A stretch of 64,000 bases of DNA from assembly GCA_001606155.1 (NCBI GenBank), contig LODT01000037.1, positions 744,001 to 808,000 of the forward strand, in the 5' to 3' direction. A program made the translations under genes and the position numbers. The notes below the pieces were generated by a model. That model made no database searches. It had not been told where the DNA came from and saw only the letters and a list, made by a program, of their open reading frames with translations. The DNA comes from Tieghemostelium lacteum (lineage: Eukaryota > Evosea > Eumycetozoa > Dictyosteliales > Raperosteliaceae). Shown here in pieces: positions 1-10,105 of this stretch; position 1 is the stretch's first letter; each line of letters opens with the position of its first letter.

Positions 1-71
1 GTCATCACCATCATATACATTGTTTTAGATTTTACACTATTCGCTATGATACTTACATTGTTTTAAAATAG

Positions 72-328
72 TTGTAGAATCAGATGATAACCCAAAACAT
101 AAAAAAGGAGAAAAAGTAGAAAAAACAGATGATGAAGAACCAAAATGTCTAATTAGAGCCACTGATGGAAGGAAAAAAATATCAACAATAGTCCCACAAA
201 AAGATGTACAATTATTTCAAAGTAGTTATAAAAATATTATACTCAGTCACTATGATAATCTAAAGAAAATACAAAAAACACCAAAAGTTGAACAGAAAAA
301 GAAACCTGCAGCTAGAAAAGCTAATTAA
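72..328 (+). CDS. srp14: SRP14, C-terminal part (5' end outside window)
   Basis: This is the last exon of the 14-kDa subunit of the signal recognition particle, which with SRP9 binds the Alu domain of SRP RNA and causes elongation arrest in the cytosol. The exon follows an AG acceptor at 70-71 and reads to TAA at 326-328. The diagnostic block KCLIRATDGRKKIST is the conserved SRP14 core (human KCLLRATDGKKKIST), followed by an aligned helix and a Lys/Ala-rich tail ending in AARKAN. Positions 1-71 look like intron, so the N-terminal half lies upstream of the window. It is convergent with the RPN12 gene, with 166 bp between stops. Confidence 0.9.
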
Positions 329-494
329 TAGAATAAATAATATTATATAAATACAAAAAAAAAAAGAAAACAAATAGCTTATGATAATTTTGTTGTTTTT
401 ATTTGTTATTGTAATTATTATATATATAGGGTGAGAAGAGTTTGGGTAGGGTTTTTTTATTCAATACATTAAAAAAATAGGATAATAGGTAGTT

Positions 495-1419
495 TTATAC
501 AATTCTTTCAAGTTCTTTAGCATAGTAAAGAGTTTGATTAATTAATTGAAGTGATGGAATATCACTGGCATTACTTGGAAGTGGTTCGTTGTGGAATTGA
601 ATTCTGTCACCTTGAACAGACCATTGTCTAGATTGAATGTATTGTTGTAACTGTTGTGGACTATTTAAAAGTAATACCTTTTCTGCACTCTGTAGTGATA
701 ATGATTTAAATGATTTCTCACTACATTTAGCAATATCCTCTCTGTTTTTATAATAATGAATTAGTTTATGTGTTTTTGTTTTAAAACAATGATGAATACG
801 AATGTTGAAGTCATACCTTAAAGCAGTTGAGAGAATATCAATAAAGATTTGATAATATTTTGAAGGAACATCAGATTTTGAGTTTATAACTTTATAGTAA
901 CTTCCTTCAGCTATAGATTTTTCAATGGAGAGAGGGAAGCTAATGAAAGGGTTCTCTTGTCTGTCTAATGGAATAATTTCCAATTCAGAGTGAAATTCAC
1001 TGTTTTTATGTTCAGCTAATAATCTCATTAGATTGAGACCAATAATTGTGTATTCATGCTGTGATGGTTCTAATAACTTTTTATAGTCGAAATAGTATAT
1101 TTTTAATTGTGTATAATATCTAACAAATGATTCTATATCAATAATATGTATACTATATAATGCAATAGCTTCAAATATATCCCCTATAAGTTTATTATTA
1201 TAATGTTAATTTCTATTATTATAACAGTAACTATTATTATAAAACCTTACTTGCTAATGTTAAATTCTTTTTATCTTTATTTGATTGCAGATGGATAATC
1301 GATCCAATCTTTAATTTTCCTAATAACTCTTGAATTTGTTTATTCTCTTTGGGGTTAGATTGTGAGTCTACTAATTTCTTAAATTCGTTTAAATCATTTG
1401 CTAATTTATCAAAATCCAT
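495..1419 (-). CDS. psmD8: 26S proteasome regulatory subunit RPN12 (PSMD8)
   Basis: A lid subunit of the 19S regulatory particle of the 26S proteasome. There are two exons, complement(1251..1419) and complement(495..1183), with a 67-nt intron (GTAAGG...TTATAG). They join in frame to 285 aa. The splice is fixed by homology: it restores [15 protein letters not shown], against LILARDILEIGAQWS in human. Further family blocks are [36 protein letters not shown] and the C-terminal [10 protein letters not shown]. The helical N-terminus and PCI/CSN8-type C-terminal region are complete. The gene is divergent from the LanC-like gene. Confidence 0.95.
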
Positions 1420-1862
1420 GTTGTATTTAATTTAATATAAAAAAAAAAATAATGAAGAAGATCAAAAAAAAAAAAAAAAAAACAATCATTTTTTTAATTT
1501 TAAATTTAAAGAAGTTCAACACTATCATCATTGTAGGTGTGTATTTAAATATACATTAAATATATTTAAGAAACTCCTACAATAGATTTGTTATTTCCAA
1601 AACTCTGAATAAATTCATTATTATAATACCAACTATAATTAGATATGAAATTCTAATAATAATTTATTATCATAACCCCCCTTTAATTCATCTTTTTTTA
1701 ATAAATCTAGGACATTGAGGTTTATTATTTAATTAAATTTTTTGTAAATTAAAATTTTTTTTATTAATTTAAAATCTACCAATAGGTTTATTAGTTTTAT
1801 CCTATTTTTATGATTTAAAATATCACAAGTGTTTTAAAAATTATTTTTGAAATACACTATTT
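1420..1862. other. Intergenic, divergent promoter region with a small hairpin
   Basis: About 440 bp of AT-rich DNA between the divergent RPN12 and LanC-like starts, with A/T homopolymers next to both ATGs. It contains a two-part inverted repeat at 1530-1583: the outer arms ATTGTAGG and CCTACAAT enclose inner arms TTAAATATA and TATATTTAA. No open reading frame or tRNA was seen. Confidence 0.5.
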
Positions 1863-3321
1863 ATGTACAATTTTACAGGAATTACACCAAAAGTTAATAG
1901 TAGTTCAAAGAAATCACCTAGAGAAGGTAGATACATAGATCATCATCTACCATCTTACAACAATGAATCCTTTGATGATATACTCAATGACAAAGTAATT
2001 CAAATATTCCAAAAGACTCTAGCAACTTTAGAATCTGAAGTACTTCAAATAAATACAAAGTAATTATATACTATATTCTTTCAAATTTTGAATGGAAATG
2101 ATTAATAGGTTATATGGTATTAGGGACTATTATGTATATACAGGATTATCAGGATTATCATTATTATTTTGGAACATGTCATTAGGTCAAGAAGATCAAA
2201 ATCATTATAGAATGTCAAAACATTTGTATGAACAATCTTATTTGTTATGGCAACAGAAAGCAACTAGAGCTTCAAAAAAGAGTATTTCTACTTTTTTAGA
2301 AGGGGATATAGGTTTACAATGTATAGGTTGTTTGATTAGTTTAAGAGAAGAGAAATTTGAGGATTTTAGAGAAATGTTTAATTTGATATTAGGTGTATCC
2401 AATGGGATACTGAATCAAGTAGGTAACAGCAGCTCAGTATCTTATGAATTATTGTATGGTGTTGGTGGTTACCTTCAAGGTTTGATATTTTTGAAAAAGT
2501 CATTGAATAATTGTGTAAATTTGGAAAAGATGGCTGATTTTAAAGTGGTAGTGGTAGAAAGACTGAATCAAGTTATAACATTACTAGTAAGACATATAGT
2601 AGTGAAAGGACAAGAGTTTTCTCTGGGTTGTCAATCGCCATCTCCGTTAATGTATGAGTGGCATGGTAGTAAATATATAGGTGCTGCTCATGGTTTAGCT
2701 GGTATCATTTATATGTTGATTGAAGGTATTACATTGGTTGGTACTTCAATGGATTCTATTGAACAACAGTTTAAAGAAGAGATTACATTGATTAAGGGTA
2801 CAATGGATTTTGTAATTTCATGTCAATTAGCATCTGGTAATTTTCCATCAAGAAAAGAGAATCAAGAGGATAGATTAGTTCAGTGGTGTCATGGTGCACC
2901 AGGTATAATAACAACACTCACAAAATGTTATCAATTCTTTAGGGATGATAAATATCTAGTGCCGTGTAAATCTGCTTCTGAATGTCTATGGAAATATGGA
3001 TTATTATCAAAAGGTGTTGGTTTGTGTCATGGTATTAGTGGAAATGCATTTACATTCTTATCCATCTTTCAAAAGACTAAAAATATCTCATCCCTATATC
3101 AAGCTGTTGAATTTGCAAAATCTTGTTGTTCACCACAAATTTTTGAATTGTAATTATCATAATTTTATAATAATATGTAAAAACATACTAACCTTATAAT
3201 ATATATTCTCTGAAATAGATTACATATACCTGACAATCCATTATCATTATTTGAAGGAAAAGGTGGATTAATATGGTTATTACATTGTTTAATTCAATTA
3301 AAAAAAAAATGGAATGAATAA
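1863..3321 (+). CDS. LanC-like protein (LANCL family)
   Basis: A eukaryotic relative of bacterial lanthionine synthetase cyclase. Family members bind zinc and glutathione; mammalian ones add glutathione to dehydroalanine/dehydrobutyrine in proteins. Three exons, 1863..2059, 2109..3149 and 3219..3321, join in frame to 446 aa across introns of 49 and 69 nt. Zinc ligands are visible: Cys326 in VQWCHGAPG and Cys372-His373 in GVGLCHGISGN, spaced 46 residues as in human LANCL1 (276 and 322). The repeated GxxG motifs of the (alpha/alpha) barrel include YVYTGLSG and AAHGLAGI. The last exon supplies the family C-terminal block SLFEGKGG. The first exon is poorly conserved and its ATG is the only candidate. 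Confidence 0.92.
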
Positions 3322-3421
3322 TGATACATTTTTGGATAAATATTTAAATTTCCCAACCTATTAATAAGGTGTTGGGAAATATCTCTTGTGTAACTTTTAA
3401 TTGTATAAATAATTATTATTA

Positions 3422-5137
3422 TTATTTTTTATTATCCATTAATAATGCTTTTAATTTTTGAAGTTCACTATCAATATATTTTTTCTTATTCTCATCCATA
3501 TTTATATCTAGTTTTTGTTTTTTCATATTTTCTTGAATTTGTTGTGATGTATATTTTGGTTGTTGTTGGTGGTGGTAATTGGATTTTGTGTTAACAGTTG
3601 CAGAATGATCCAAAAGTATTGGTTTCTGTGATTTCACATTAGACTTTAAAGATCTCTTGGGAGATTTTTCAAAAGACAATAATGCTTGTTGTAGTTTACT
3701 GTGACTTTGATGTTTTTCATAATTGTTATGATCAAATTGAACATAGGATGAAAGTACATCTAATGAATTAAATTTTTGTTCTAAATTTGGATTCGAATGT
3801 AAATTCAATAGTCTCTTGTCAAATTTTGGTAGTTTAAAGTTATAATGAGTTTTGGTTTTTACCAAATGTTCAATAACCTCTTTTTGTTTCTTGTGGTTTC
3901 CAACGAGAGCATTGAGCATTATAATCTGGTATTCAGAAGTTGAAAAACCTCTATTTACAAAATTCTCATGAATATCTTCCAATTCAGCATAGTTTTGAGA
4001 TCTACCTAATGCCAACATTACATTTTGTATCAGTTCTATTGGAACATCAAATTTTTTAAATTTACAATAGAGAAGGAATTCCGATGCCATTTTAGGTAGT
4101 CCCAATGCCAAAGATAAATCAATCGATGCGAATATATATTGTGGACGATTATTATAATGCTTATTATGTAAAAGTAGACTTTTAGCTTCGGATAACTGAC
4201 CAAGTTCAATATAAGTTGAAACAATGTGATGAATGACATTTGGTGACACTTGTTCAGGTGGTATCTGTTGAAATACCTTTATAGCATCTTCTAATCTATT
4301 CGCTAGTATTGTAGCTGACAATACCTTGCCATGGTTAACTGACCCTGGCACTATAATAGGACCTTCTATATCTAATCTTTGGTACCTACTCAGTACCTTA
4401 TCTATCCAAATGACATGATTGGTATGCACCGAATCCAAAACCTTTTCAAAACACTTATTCATCTCTCTAGGTATATTCAAATTCTCTAGAAATTCAATAG
4501 ATTTTTCAATGGAGTAATTATGTATAGCCATAATATACAACATTTCGGTAATCAATTTTTCATTGATCATTTTGTTTATAGAGAGAGCTCTTTCATGAAG
4601 ATGATACATTGATTCAATGACAATAGGTAACATCTCTGGTGTAGTATTAACATAATCCATCGAAAAGAAATCATAGATTATATCGTCATATCTAGCATGT
4701 TCATAGAGATTTTGAATATTTTCCATATATTTAGTAGTACCATAATGATACTTTGTCTGACTACCATTTAATCTTTGATGTAAATGTCTTTCTTTATGTA
4801 TACTATGATCATCTAAAGAGTCATCAACATCCCATTCAAATTCTTCTTCAATATCATCTTTTACTTTCTCTGTATTATTTAATGATTTCTTTTCAATAAA
4901 TAACATACTATTACTATTACTACTACTAAGATCAGAATGTGTTTTTAATTGTTGTTTAGGTGACATTTCTGGTTTATCAACAAACAAATTTGATTCGTAT
5001 ATTGAGAATTTCTTTTTCATAGTAGTATTAGTTAATGAAAATGTTGAGTAATTTCTAGATATGGTATTACTACCACTAAATTTTATTCCAATATTTCCTA
5101 TTTTACATAATTGTGCTCCTTTTGATAGGACAAGCAT
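3422..5137 (-). CDS. Putative mitochondrial helical-repeat (PPR-like) protein
   Basis: A single-exon protein of 571 aa. The N-terminus (MLVLSKGAQLCKIGNIGIKF, then RNYSTFSL) is basic, hydroxylated and free of acidic residues, as expected of a mitochondrial presequence. An acidic low-complexity stretch follows (about residues 80-110). Roughly residues 130-450 are helical units of about 35 residues resembling PPR/TPR motifs, for example VSPNVIHHIVSTYIELGQ and the next unit starting LSEAKSLLL. The C-terminus is Lys/Gln/Asn-rich. PPR proteins bind organellar RNA. I infer a role in mitochondrial RNA processing or translation, but no catalytic domain is visible and the repeats are degenerate. TPR is the alternative. 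Confidence 0.6.
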   Translation of the reverse strand: MLVLSKGAQLCKIGNIGIKFSGSNTISRNYSTFSLTNTTMKKKFSIYESNLFVDKPEMSPKQQLKTHSDLSSSNSNSMLFIEKKSLNNTEKVKDDIEEEFEWDVDDSLDDHSIHKERHLHQRLNGSQTKYHYGTTKYMENIQNLYEHARYDDIIYDFFSMDYVNTTPEMLPIVIESMYHLHERALSINKMINEKLITEMLYIMAIHNYSIEKSIEFLENLNIPREMNKCFEKVLDSVHTNHVIWIDKVLSRYQRLDIEGPIIVPGSVNHGKVLSATILANRLEDAIKVFQQIPPEQVSPNVIHHIVSTYIELGQLSEAKSLLLHNKHYNNRPQYIFASIDLSLALGLPKMASEFLLYCKFKKFDVPIELIQNVMLALGRSQNYAELEDIHENFVNRGFSTSEYQIIMLNALVGNHKKQKEVIEHLVKTKTHYNFKLPKFDKRLLNLHSNPNLEQKFNSLDVLSSYVQFDHNNYEKHQSHSKLQQALLSFEKSPKRSLKSNVKSQKPILLDHSATVNTKSNYHHQQQPKYTSQQIQENMKKQKLDINMDENKKKYIDSELQKLKALLMDNKK

Positions 5138-5497
5138 AATTTATTCTATCGTTTTCGTTTCTTTTGAGTTTGAAACTTAAAAATGTAAAAATTAAAAAAA
5201 AACTTATATAAATTTAAAATGTGATTATTGTTCCATAGATGTAGAAATTAATTTTACTATAAAAAGGGATTTAGTAGTCAGTGATTTTATAAAATATCTG
5301 GAAATATTCAGATTTCTTTAACAATCTACAAATTGTTATTTTTCATATTTTTTTAAAAAAATTAAAACAACCATCAGTTGAAAAAAATAGGGGTGTGATT
5401 TATTTATTTGAACAAAACTTTATTTTTTTTATAACTGACCAAAACTTGTGATATTTATTTATTTATTTATATATATATCTATATTAATACCATAGTC
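5138..5497. other. Intergenic promoter region upstream of erkA
   Basis: 360 bp of AT-rich DNA between the divergent starts of the repeat protein and the MAP kinase. Near the kinase it has TTTATT repeats followed by alternating TATATATA at about 5457-5480, a likely core promoter. I see no further genes. Confidence 0.5.
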
Positions 5498-7036
5498 ATG
5501 GAACCACAAAATTCATTTGAAACTGATTTCTTTGTTACACAAATGGAATTGGATAAGAGTGCTACCTTACCATCATCCATGTTCAATGCATCCACTGAAT
5601 CCATACCCATTCAATTCCTAAGCTCCTCAAGTGGTATGGATCAACAACAATTTGAATTACAACAACAACAGTTACAACAAGCTGTACTATTACAACAACA
5701 GCAACAACAATTACAACAATTACAACAACAACAACAACAACAGGTTCAACAAGTTCAACAACAACAACAACAAAAGGTTCAACAAGTTCAACAAATTCAA
5801 CAACAGCATCAAATACAAAATATACATGAGAATGCAACTTATTTTGTTTATGGTAGTAAATTTACAGTACCAAAGAGATATCAAATGGTAAAATGTATTG
5901 GACATGGTGCTTATGGTATTGTATGTTCTGCAAAGGATAATTTAACAGGTGAAAAAGTGGCAATTAAAAAGATTAGTAGAGCTTTTGATAATTTAAAGGA
6001 TACCAAAAGAACTCTAAGAGAAATTCATTTACTTAGACATTTTAAACATGAAAATCTAATTTCAATTAAAGATATATTGAAACCAACTTCCAAAGAGGAT
6101 TTTGAAGATGTTTATATAGTATCGGAATTAATGGATACTGATTTACATCAGATTATAACATCACCTCAAGAGTTGACTGATGACCATTGTCAGTATTTTG
6201 TATATCAGATGCTTAGAGGTCTAAAACACATTCACAGTGCCAATGTACTACACAGAGACTTAAAACCCAGTAACCTTCTAATTAATGAAGATTGTTTATT
6301 GAAGATTTGTGATTTGGGTTTGGCAAGAGTTGAAGATGCCCAACATAAAGGTTTCATGACTGAGTATGTAGCAACTAGATGGTATCGTGCACCAGAGGTT
6401 ATCCTTACATGGAACCAATATACTAAAGCTATTGATATTTGGTCTGTTGGTTGTATCTTTGCAGAATTATTAGGAAGAAAACCACTTTTTCAAGGAAAAG
6501 ATTATCTTCACCAAATCTATCAGACTATGGATATCATTGGTACTCCTTCAGATGAGGATATCAATAACATTGCTTCTAATAAAGCTCAACAATTCATTCG
6601 ATCTATGGAACCAAAACCAAAAATACCATTTTCAACACTATTTCCAAAAGCTAATCCATTGGCTCTCGATCTGTTAGATAAGATGTTACAGTTTGACCCA
6701 GCAAAGAGAATTACAGTAGAGCAAGGTCTTGCACATCCATATTTTGCATCTCTACATGATCCACAAGATGAACCAATATGTCTACATAAATTTAATTTAA
6801 ATTTTGAAACTTGGGAATTGAATAAGGAGCTACTGAAAGAACTCATCTACAATGAAATGTTAAATTATCATCCTGAAGAACTTGAACAACAGCAACAACA
6901 ACAGCAACAACAACAATCTAATACTATAAGTACTGATTTATTTCAATTATTGCAACAACAACAAAGACAATTACATCAACAACAACAGCAACAACAGCAA
7001 CAACAACAGCAACAACAACAGCAACAACAACAATAA
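5498..7036 (+). CDS. erkA: MAP kinase ERK1 (ErkA-like)
   Basis: A CMGC-group Ser/Thr kinase, 512 aa in one exon. A Gln-rich head (residues about 45-110) precedes the kinase domain (about 125-430). Visible are the glycine loop GHGAYG, VAIKK, HRDLKPSN with catalytic Asp254, and the activation loop TEY (Thr288-Glu289-Tyr290) in GFMTEYVATRWYRAPE, the dual phosphorylation site of ERKs. The magnesium motif is DLG (272-274) rather than the usual DFG. The N-terminal polyQ and overall arrangement match Dictyostelium ERK1 better than ERK2. Two C-terminal polyQ tracts follow, the last running directly into the stop codon. In Dictyostelium ERK1 acts in aggregation and growth signalling. Confidence 0.93.
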   Translation: MEPQNSFETDFFVTQMELDKSATLPSSMFNASTESIPIQFLSSSSGMDQQQFELQQQQLQQAVLLQQQQQQLQQLQQQQQQQVQQVQQQQQQKVQQVQQIQQQHQIQNIHENATYFVYGSKFTVPKRYQMVKCIGHGAYGIVCSAKDNLTGEKVAIKKISRAFDNLKDTKRTLREIHLLRHFKHENLISIKDILKPTSKEDFEDVYIVSELMDTDLHQIITSPQELTDDHCQYFVYQMLRGLKHIHSANVLHRDLKPSNLLINEDCLLKICDLGLARVEDAQHKGFMTEYVATRWYRAPEVILTWNQYTKAIDIWSVGCIFAELLGRKPLFQGKDYLHQIYQTMDIIGTPSDEDINNIASNKAQQFIRSMEPKPKIPFSTLFPKANPLALDLLDKMLQFDPAKRITVEQGLAHPYFASLHDPQDEPICLHKFNLNFETWELNKELLKELIYNEMLNYHPEELEQQQQQQQQQQSNTISTDLFQLLQQQQRQLHQQQQQQQQQQQQQQQQQQQ

Positions 7037-7101
7037 CAATAACAATAACAATAACAATAACAATAAAAATACAATAACAATAACAATAACAACAACAACA
7101 G
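6948..7101 (+). repeat. CAA/CAG microsatellite grading into CAATAA hexamer repeats
   Basis: A CAA/CAG trinucleotide tract codes for the ERK1 C-terminal polyQ. At 7031 it turns without interruption into CAATAA units (about 7031-7090). The stop codon TAA at 7034-7036 is itself a repeat unit, and further in-frame TAA triplets follow every second codon. A short CAA run ends the array near 7101. Confidence 0.9.
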
Positions 7102-7252
7102 AATTGCAATACTATGTAACCTCCAATAATTACACAACTTCAATTAACTAATTATAATTCTTTTTAAATTTCTCCAACTTCTCTCCTATCATTACTAACA
7201 TAAATGTACAAATAAATCATATAATATTACATATTGAAACCATTATATATAT

Positions 7253-8293
7253 CTATCTCTGTTTATCTTCTATATTAGTTTTTCTAATATTTTTTGATCT
7301 ATTATTATTACTTTTAAATTTTAATATTATTGGTTCCTCTTTTTCTTCTTTAACTTTTACTTTTACTTCTTCTTCATCTTCTCCTTTAATCTCTTGTTTA
7401 ATATCTATATTATTTTGTTGTTTTTGGTCTTGTTGATATTGATCTTTCTTTTTAAAACTAAAACTTAATTTTGTTTCTTTTTTCATTGGAATACTTGATT
7501 TTGTATCTAATTTAACTCTTTTATTCATTGTTACTAAATCATCTTCACTATCATCTTGATATTCTTCTTGTTCATCTTGATTTTCATCATATTCTTCTTC
7601 ATGATAATCTGATCCAAATGCACTTTGGTATTGATCTACACTCTGCCATTCACCTACAACAGCACTATGATCTTGTTTCTTATCTTCTTCATTTTCTTCT
7701 TCTTCATTTTCTTCTTCTTCATTATCTTTATTTTCATTATCTTTATCAATACTTTCTTTCTTTTGTAATTTTGATTCTTTAATTCTATTTTCAATATACT
7801 CTCTTTCATGCTGTGATAGTTCTTTTAAAGGATCATCTTTGTCCTCAATCTTTTGAGGTTTGGGCTGAAAGAGAGCTACATTATTACTCACAGAATCATC
7901 AAGTTTTCTTTTATTACCAACAACATTTTGATTTTGTTTTCGTTGTTGATATTGAATTTGTTGTTGTTTATTATATTCCTCTAATTCCTCTTTAGTTAAA
8001 TCCTTATTCTTAAATGCTCTATTTCCTAAAGATTTTAAATTCTTTATTTCTTGAGCTATTTTATGTTGTTCTCTATCTTCATTTCTCTTTTCTCTATTTT
8101 GAATATCAATAGCTTTAGATTCATTTCTCTTATGATTCCATCCTTCTTCATGATTTTTTATACTGATACTATTAGGATGTATATAAATTTTACAGTATTT
8201 ACACCAATGTCTAGCATTACTCCTATTATATTCATTTTAAATTAGTATTATAATCATTTTATTTATAATTTGAACATTGGGTGTTTTTTACAT
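7253..8293 (-). CDS. U1-type (matrin) zinc-finger protein, WBP4/FBP21-like
   Basis: Probable spliceosome-associated protein. The main exon, complement(7253..8222), has no ATG in frame upstream of the zinc finger. It begins after an AG acceptor (8224-8223) with a lone G. The best model places the start codon across the intron: AT at 8293-8292, intron 8291-8223 (69 nt, GTAAAAAAC donor), then G. This gives 323 aa starting MSNARHWCKYCKIYIHPNSI. The C2H2 finger CxxC...H...H (residues about 8-32) sits at the extreme N-terminus as in WBP4. The rest is Lys/Glu-rich, with a long acidic stretch and an IILKFKSNN tail. No WW domain is visible. The start lies only 34 bp after the stop of the next gene upstream. 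Confidence 0.72.
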
Positions 8294-8327
8294 TTTGAAA
8301 TATGTGATGAGAAAATGAAAATTAAAT

Positions 8328-8843
8328 TTATTTAATATTTTTAGAAGAGTTTTGTTCTTCAGTTGATAGTAATGGAGAATGTTCACTCTGACTTTGTGAA
8401 TTTGAAGGTGATGGTCTATTTGCAGGTATTGTTTGAATATTAGCGAGATTATAAGTTTTTTTATTAAACATTATTAATAGAACTAAAAAGTAAATAAAAA
8501 CTGGAACTATTACTATTAATCCAACAAATAGAGCACCAAATACCAAAACTATTAGAACTAATGCTATTGTAATATAATCCCACTCTTTTTTATATTCAGT
8601 ATAGTATTCACCAGTTATAATATTAATATCATCCATGTACAAAGTCTTTTTGAATCCCATATAATACCAAGACCCATTTTGAATATAAAAGAGATGATTT
8701 TGATAATGAAATTCCAGTCTATGTAATTTTGAATTTCTAGTTACATCAACTTTAATATTATTGACATCTACTTCTTTTCCTTTGTTTCTAATAGATATCT
8801 GTTGACCATCCAATATAAAATTCCAAATTGTAGTATTTATCAT
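8328..8843 (-). CDS. Small two-helix membrane protein, unknown
   Basis: 171 aa, single exon, not recognised. Residues 1-85 are hydrophilic with beta-strand-like alternation. A hydrophobic region at about 89-127 (ITIALVLIVLVFGALF and a second stretch ending VLLIMF) looks like two adjacent membrane spans forming a hairpin. The tail is polar, and SEHSPLL fits an acidic dileucine sorting signal ([DE]xxxL[LI]), which suggests endosomal or lysosomal targeting. Its layout (N-terminal soluble part, hydrophobic hairpin, tail with PLLS) recalls the protein at 48283-48936, but I see no clear sequence homology. Confidence 0.65.
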   Translation of the reverse strand: MINTTIWNFILDGQQISIRNKGKEVDVNNIKVDVTRNSKLHRLEFHYQNHLFYIQNGSWYYMGFKKTLYMDDINIITGEYYTEYKKEWDYITIALVLIVLVFGALFVGLIVIVPVFIYFLVLLIMFNKKTYNLANIQTIPANRPSPSNSQSQSEHSPLLSTEEQNSSKNIK

Positions 8844-8989
8844 CTTACTTTATTGTATTCCAATTCAATAATAAATAAACAAATTAAAAATTTATCAAAA
8901 CTAATAAAAAAACCATTGTTTTGGTTATTTAAATAAATAAATAAAAAAACAAAAAATATTATAATTATTATTTGAATTTGTTGTGTAAA

Positions 8990-10105
8990 TTAAAACCACC
9001 AATTCATGTATTTTCTAATATAAGGTAATACTCTTTCAGCCATTTTAAAATGAGCAGAAATGGAAGGGTGACCATCACAACCAAAGTCTGTAGGTTCAGT
9101 TTGAATATCTAATAAATCAATATAGATTGAATTGGTTGCAGCAGCTACATTTTGAATATACTGACAACAAGGTGACCCAGGCATCTCTTGTGAAATCATT
9201 GGACCACATGCCATAAAAATTACAGGTTCTTTTGAATAATATGATTTAATTGAGTTTATAAATTGTATAAATGAACTCTCAAACAACTGTTGAGGAACAG
9301 CAGGTAATGAACTGTAGTCATTGTCACCTAGATTCATTAGAATCATATCCGGTTGAAATTCTGCGAAATTATATAACTGATGACCATAGTTCTCTGGTGA
9401 TATTGGATTTACATATGGATAATAATCTGGAAATGTATTATTTGCGGTGATATTTGGTGAACCATAGTTTCTAACGATACCTAACCCACTCCAAGCCTCT
9501 GACTGAACTTGAGCATTTAGAGCATTAGCAACCATTTGTCCATAACTTACATAGTAGTCTTGGGTATCAGGTGAGAAGTTACAAGGTGGATTACCAAGTA
9601 TTCCATAAGCTGCTGTGATAGAGTCACCAAGTACCTCAATTTTTCTATACTTTGGAACCATAGTGTACTGTAAGATTGCTGTATCATCAACTACCAATCC
9701 ATAAAAGTATAAATTACCAACCATTGGTTCATTTCTTTTAATTAGATTTATAGTATAGGATTGTGTGGGGTCAAGAGTTTGATCAGATACTAAATTATAC
9801 TGATCTGTAACATTTCCAGATGTTACATTTATAGGTATTTGTAAGAACTGATTCATAACTATATTCACCCAGTTACCTTCACCTTGTGAATCTGATGCAA
9901 ATATTGCATTGACACTTGTACTACCAGTAATTGTAAATAAAATCTCAACACCAGACCATGAATATACATAACAATCATTATTACTCTTGTCAATTCTACC
10001 ACTGTAATATAGATATTCATTGTTTGGTGTTATCAATAATTCACAATCTACAATTGATACTATTATTAATAATATCAATAAACTAAATTTTAAGCAATAC
10101 TCCAT
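8990..10105 (-). CDS. Secreted CE2-type SGNH/GDSL esterase
   Basis: 371 aa with a signal peptide (CLKFSLLILLIIVSIVDC). An N-terminal beta-jelly-roll region (residues about 25-150, containing YSWSGVEILFTITGS) precedes an SGNH hydrolase domain. The nucleophile block is IEVLGDSITAAYG (Ser162), the Asn-containing block is MNLGDNDY, and the C-terminal GCDGHPS supplies Asp344 and His346. A jelly roll fused to SGNH is the architecture of carbohydrate esterase family 2 (acetylxylan/acetyl-glucomannan esterases). I infer an extracellular or lysosomal deacetylase for plant or bacterial polysaccharides. Cys residues suggest disulfides. The start gives an intact signal peptide. Confidence 0.85.
   Translation of the reverse strand: MEYCLKFSLLILLIIVSIVDCELLITPNNEYLYYSGRIDKSNNDCYVYSWSGVEILFTITGSTSVNAIFASDSQGEGNWVNIVMNQFLQIPINVTSGNVTDQYNLVSDQTLDPTQSYTINLIKRNEPMVGNLYFYGLVVDDTAILQYTMVPKYRKIEVLGDSITAAYGILGNPPCNFSPDTQDYYVSYGQMVANALNAQVQSEAWSGLGIVRNYGSPNITANNTFPDYYPYVNPISPENYGHQLYNFAEFQPDMILMNLGDNDYSSLPAVPQQLFESSFIQFINSIKSYYSKEPVIFMACGPMISQEMPGSPCCQYIQNVAAATNSIYIDLLDIQTEPTDFGCDGHPSISAHFKMAERVLPYIRKYMNWWF

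Noticed and set aside
2996-3199. A 67-codon plus-strand frame at the end of the LanC-like gene
   Set aside because: It is a shifted frame over the GLCHG region, which is conserved in the annotated frame.
5583-5905. Long frames on both strands across the ERK1 polyQ head (poly-Val, poly-Asn and poly-Leu readings)
   Set aside because: They are other-frame readings of CAA/CAG repeats in a conserved kinase gene and have no independent signal.
8328-8843. Homology between the two membrane proteins with PLLS tails (8328 and 48283)
   Set aside because: Only general layout and a four-residue tail are shared; I could not align the rest, so no family is claimed.
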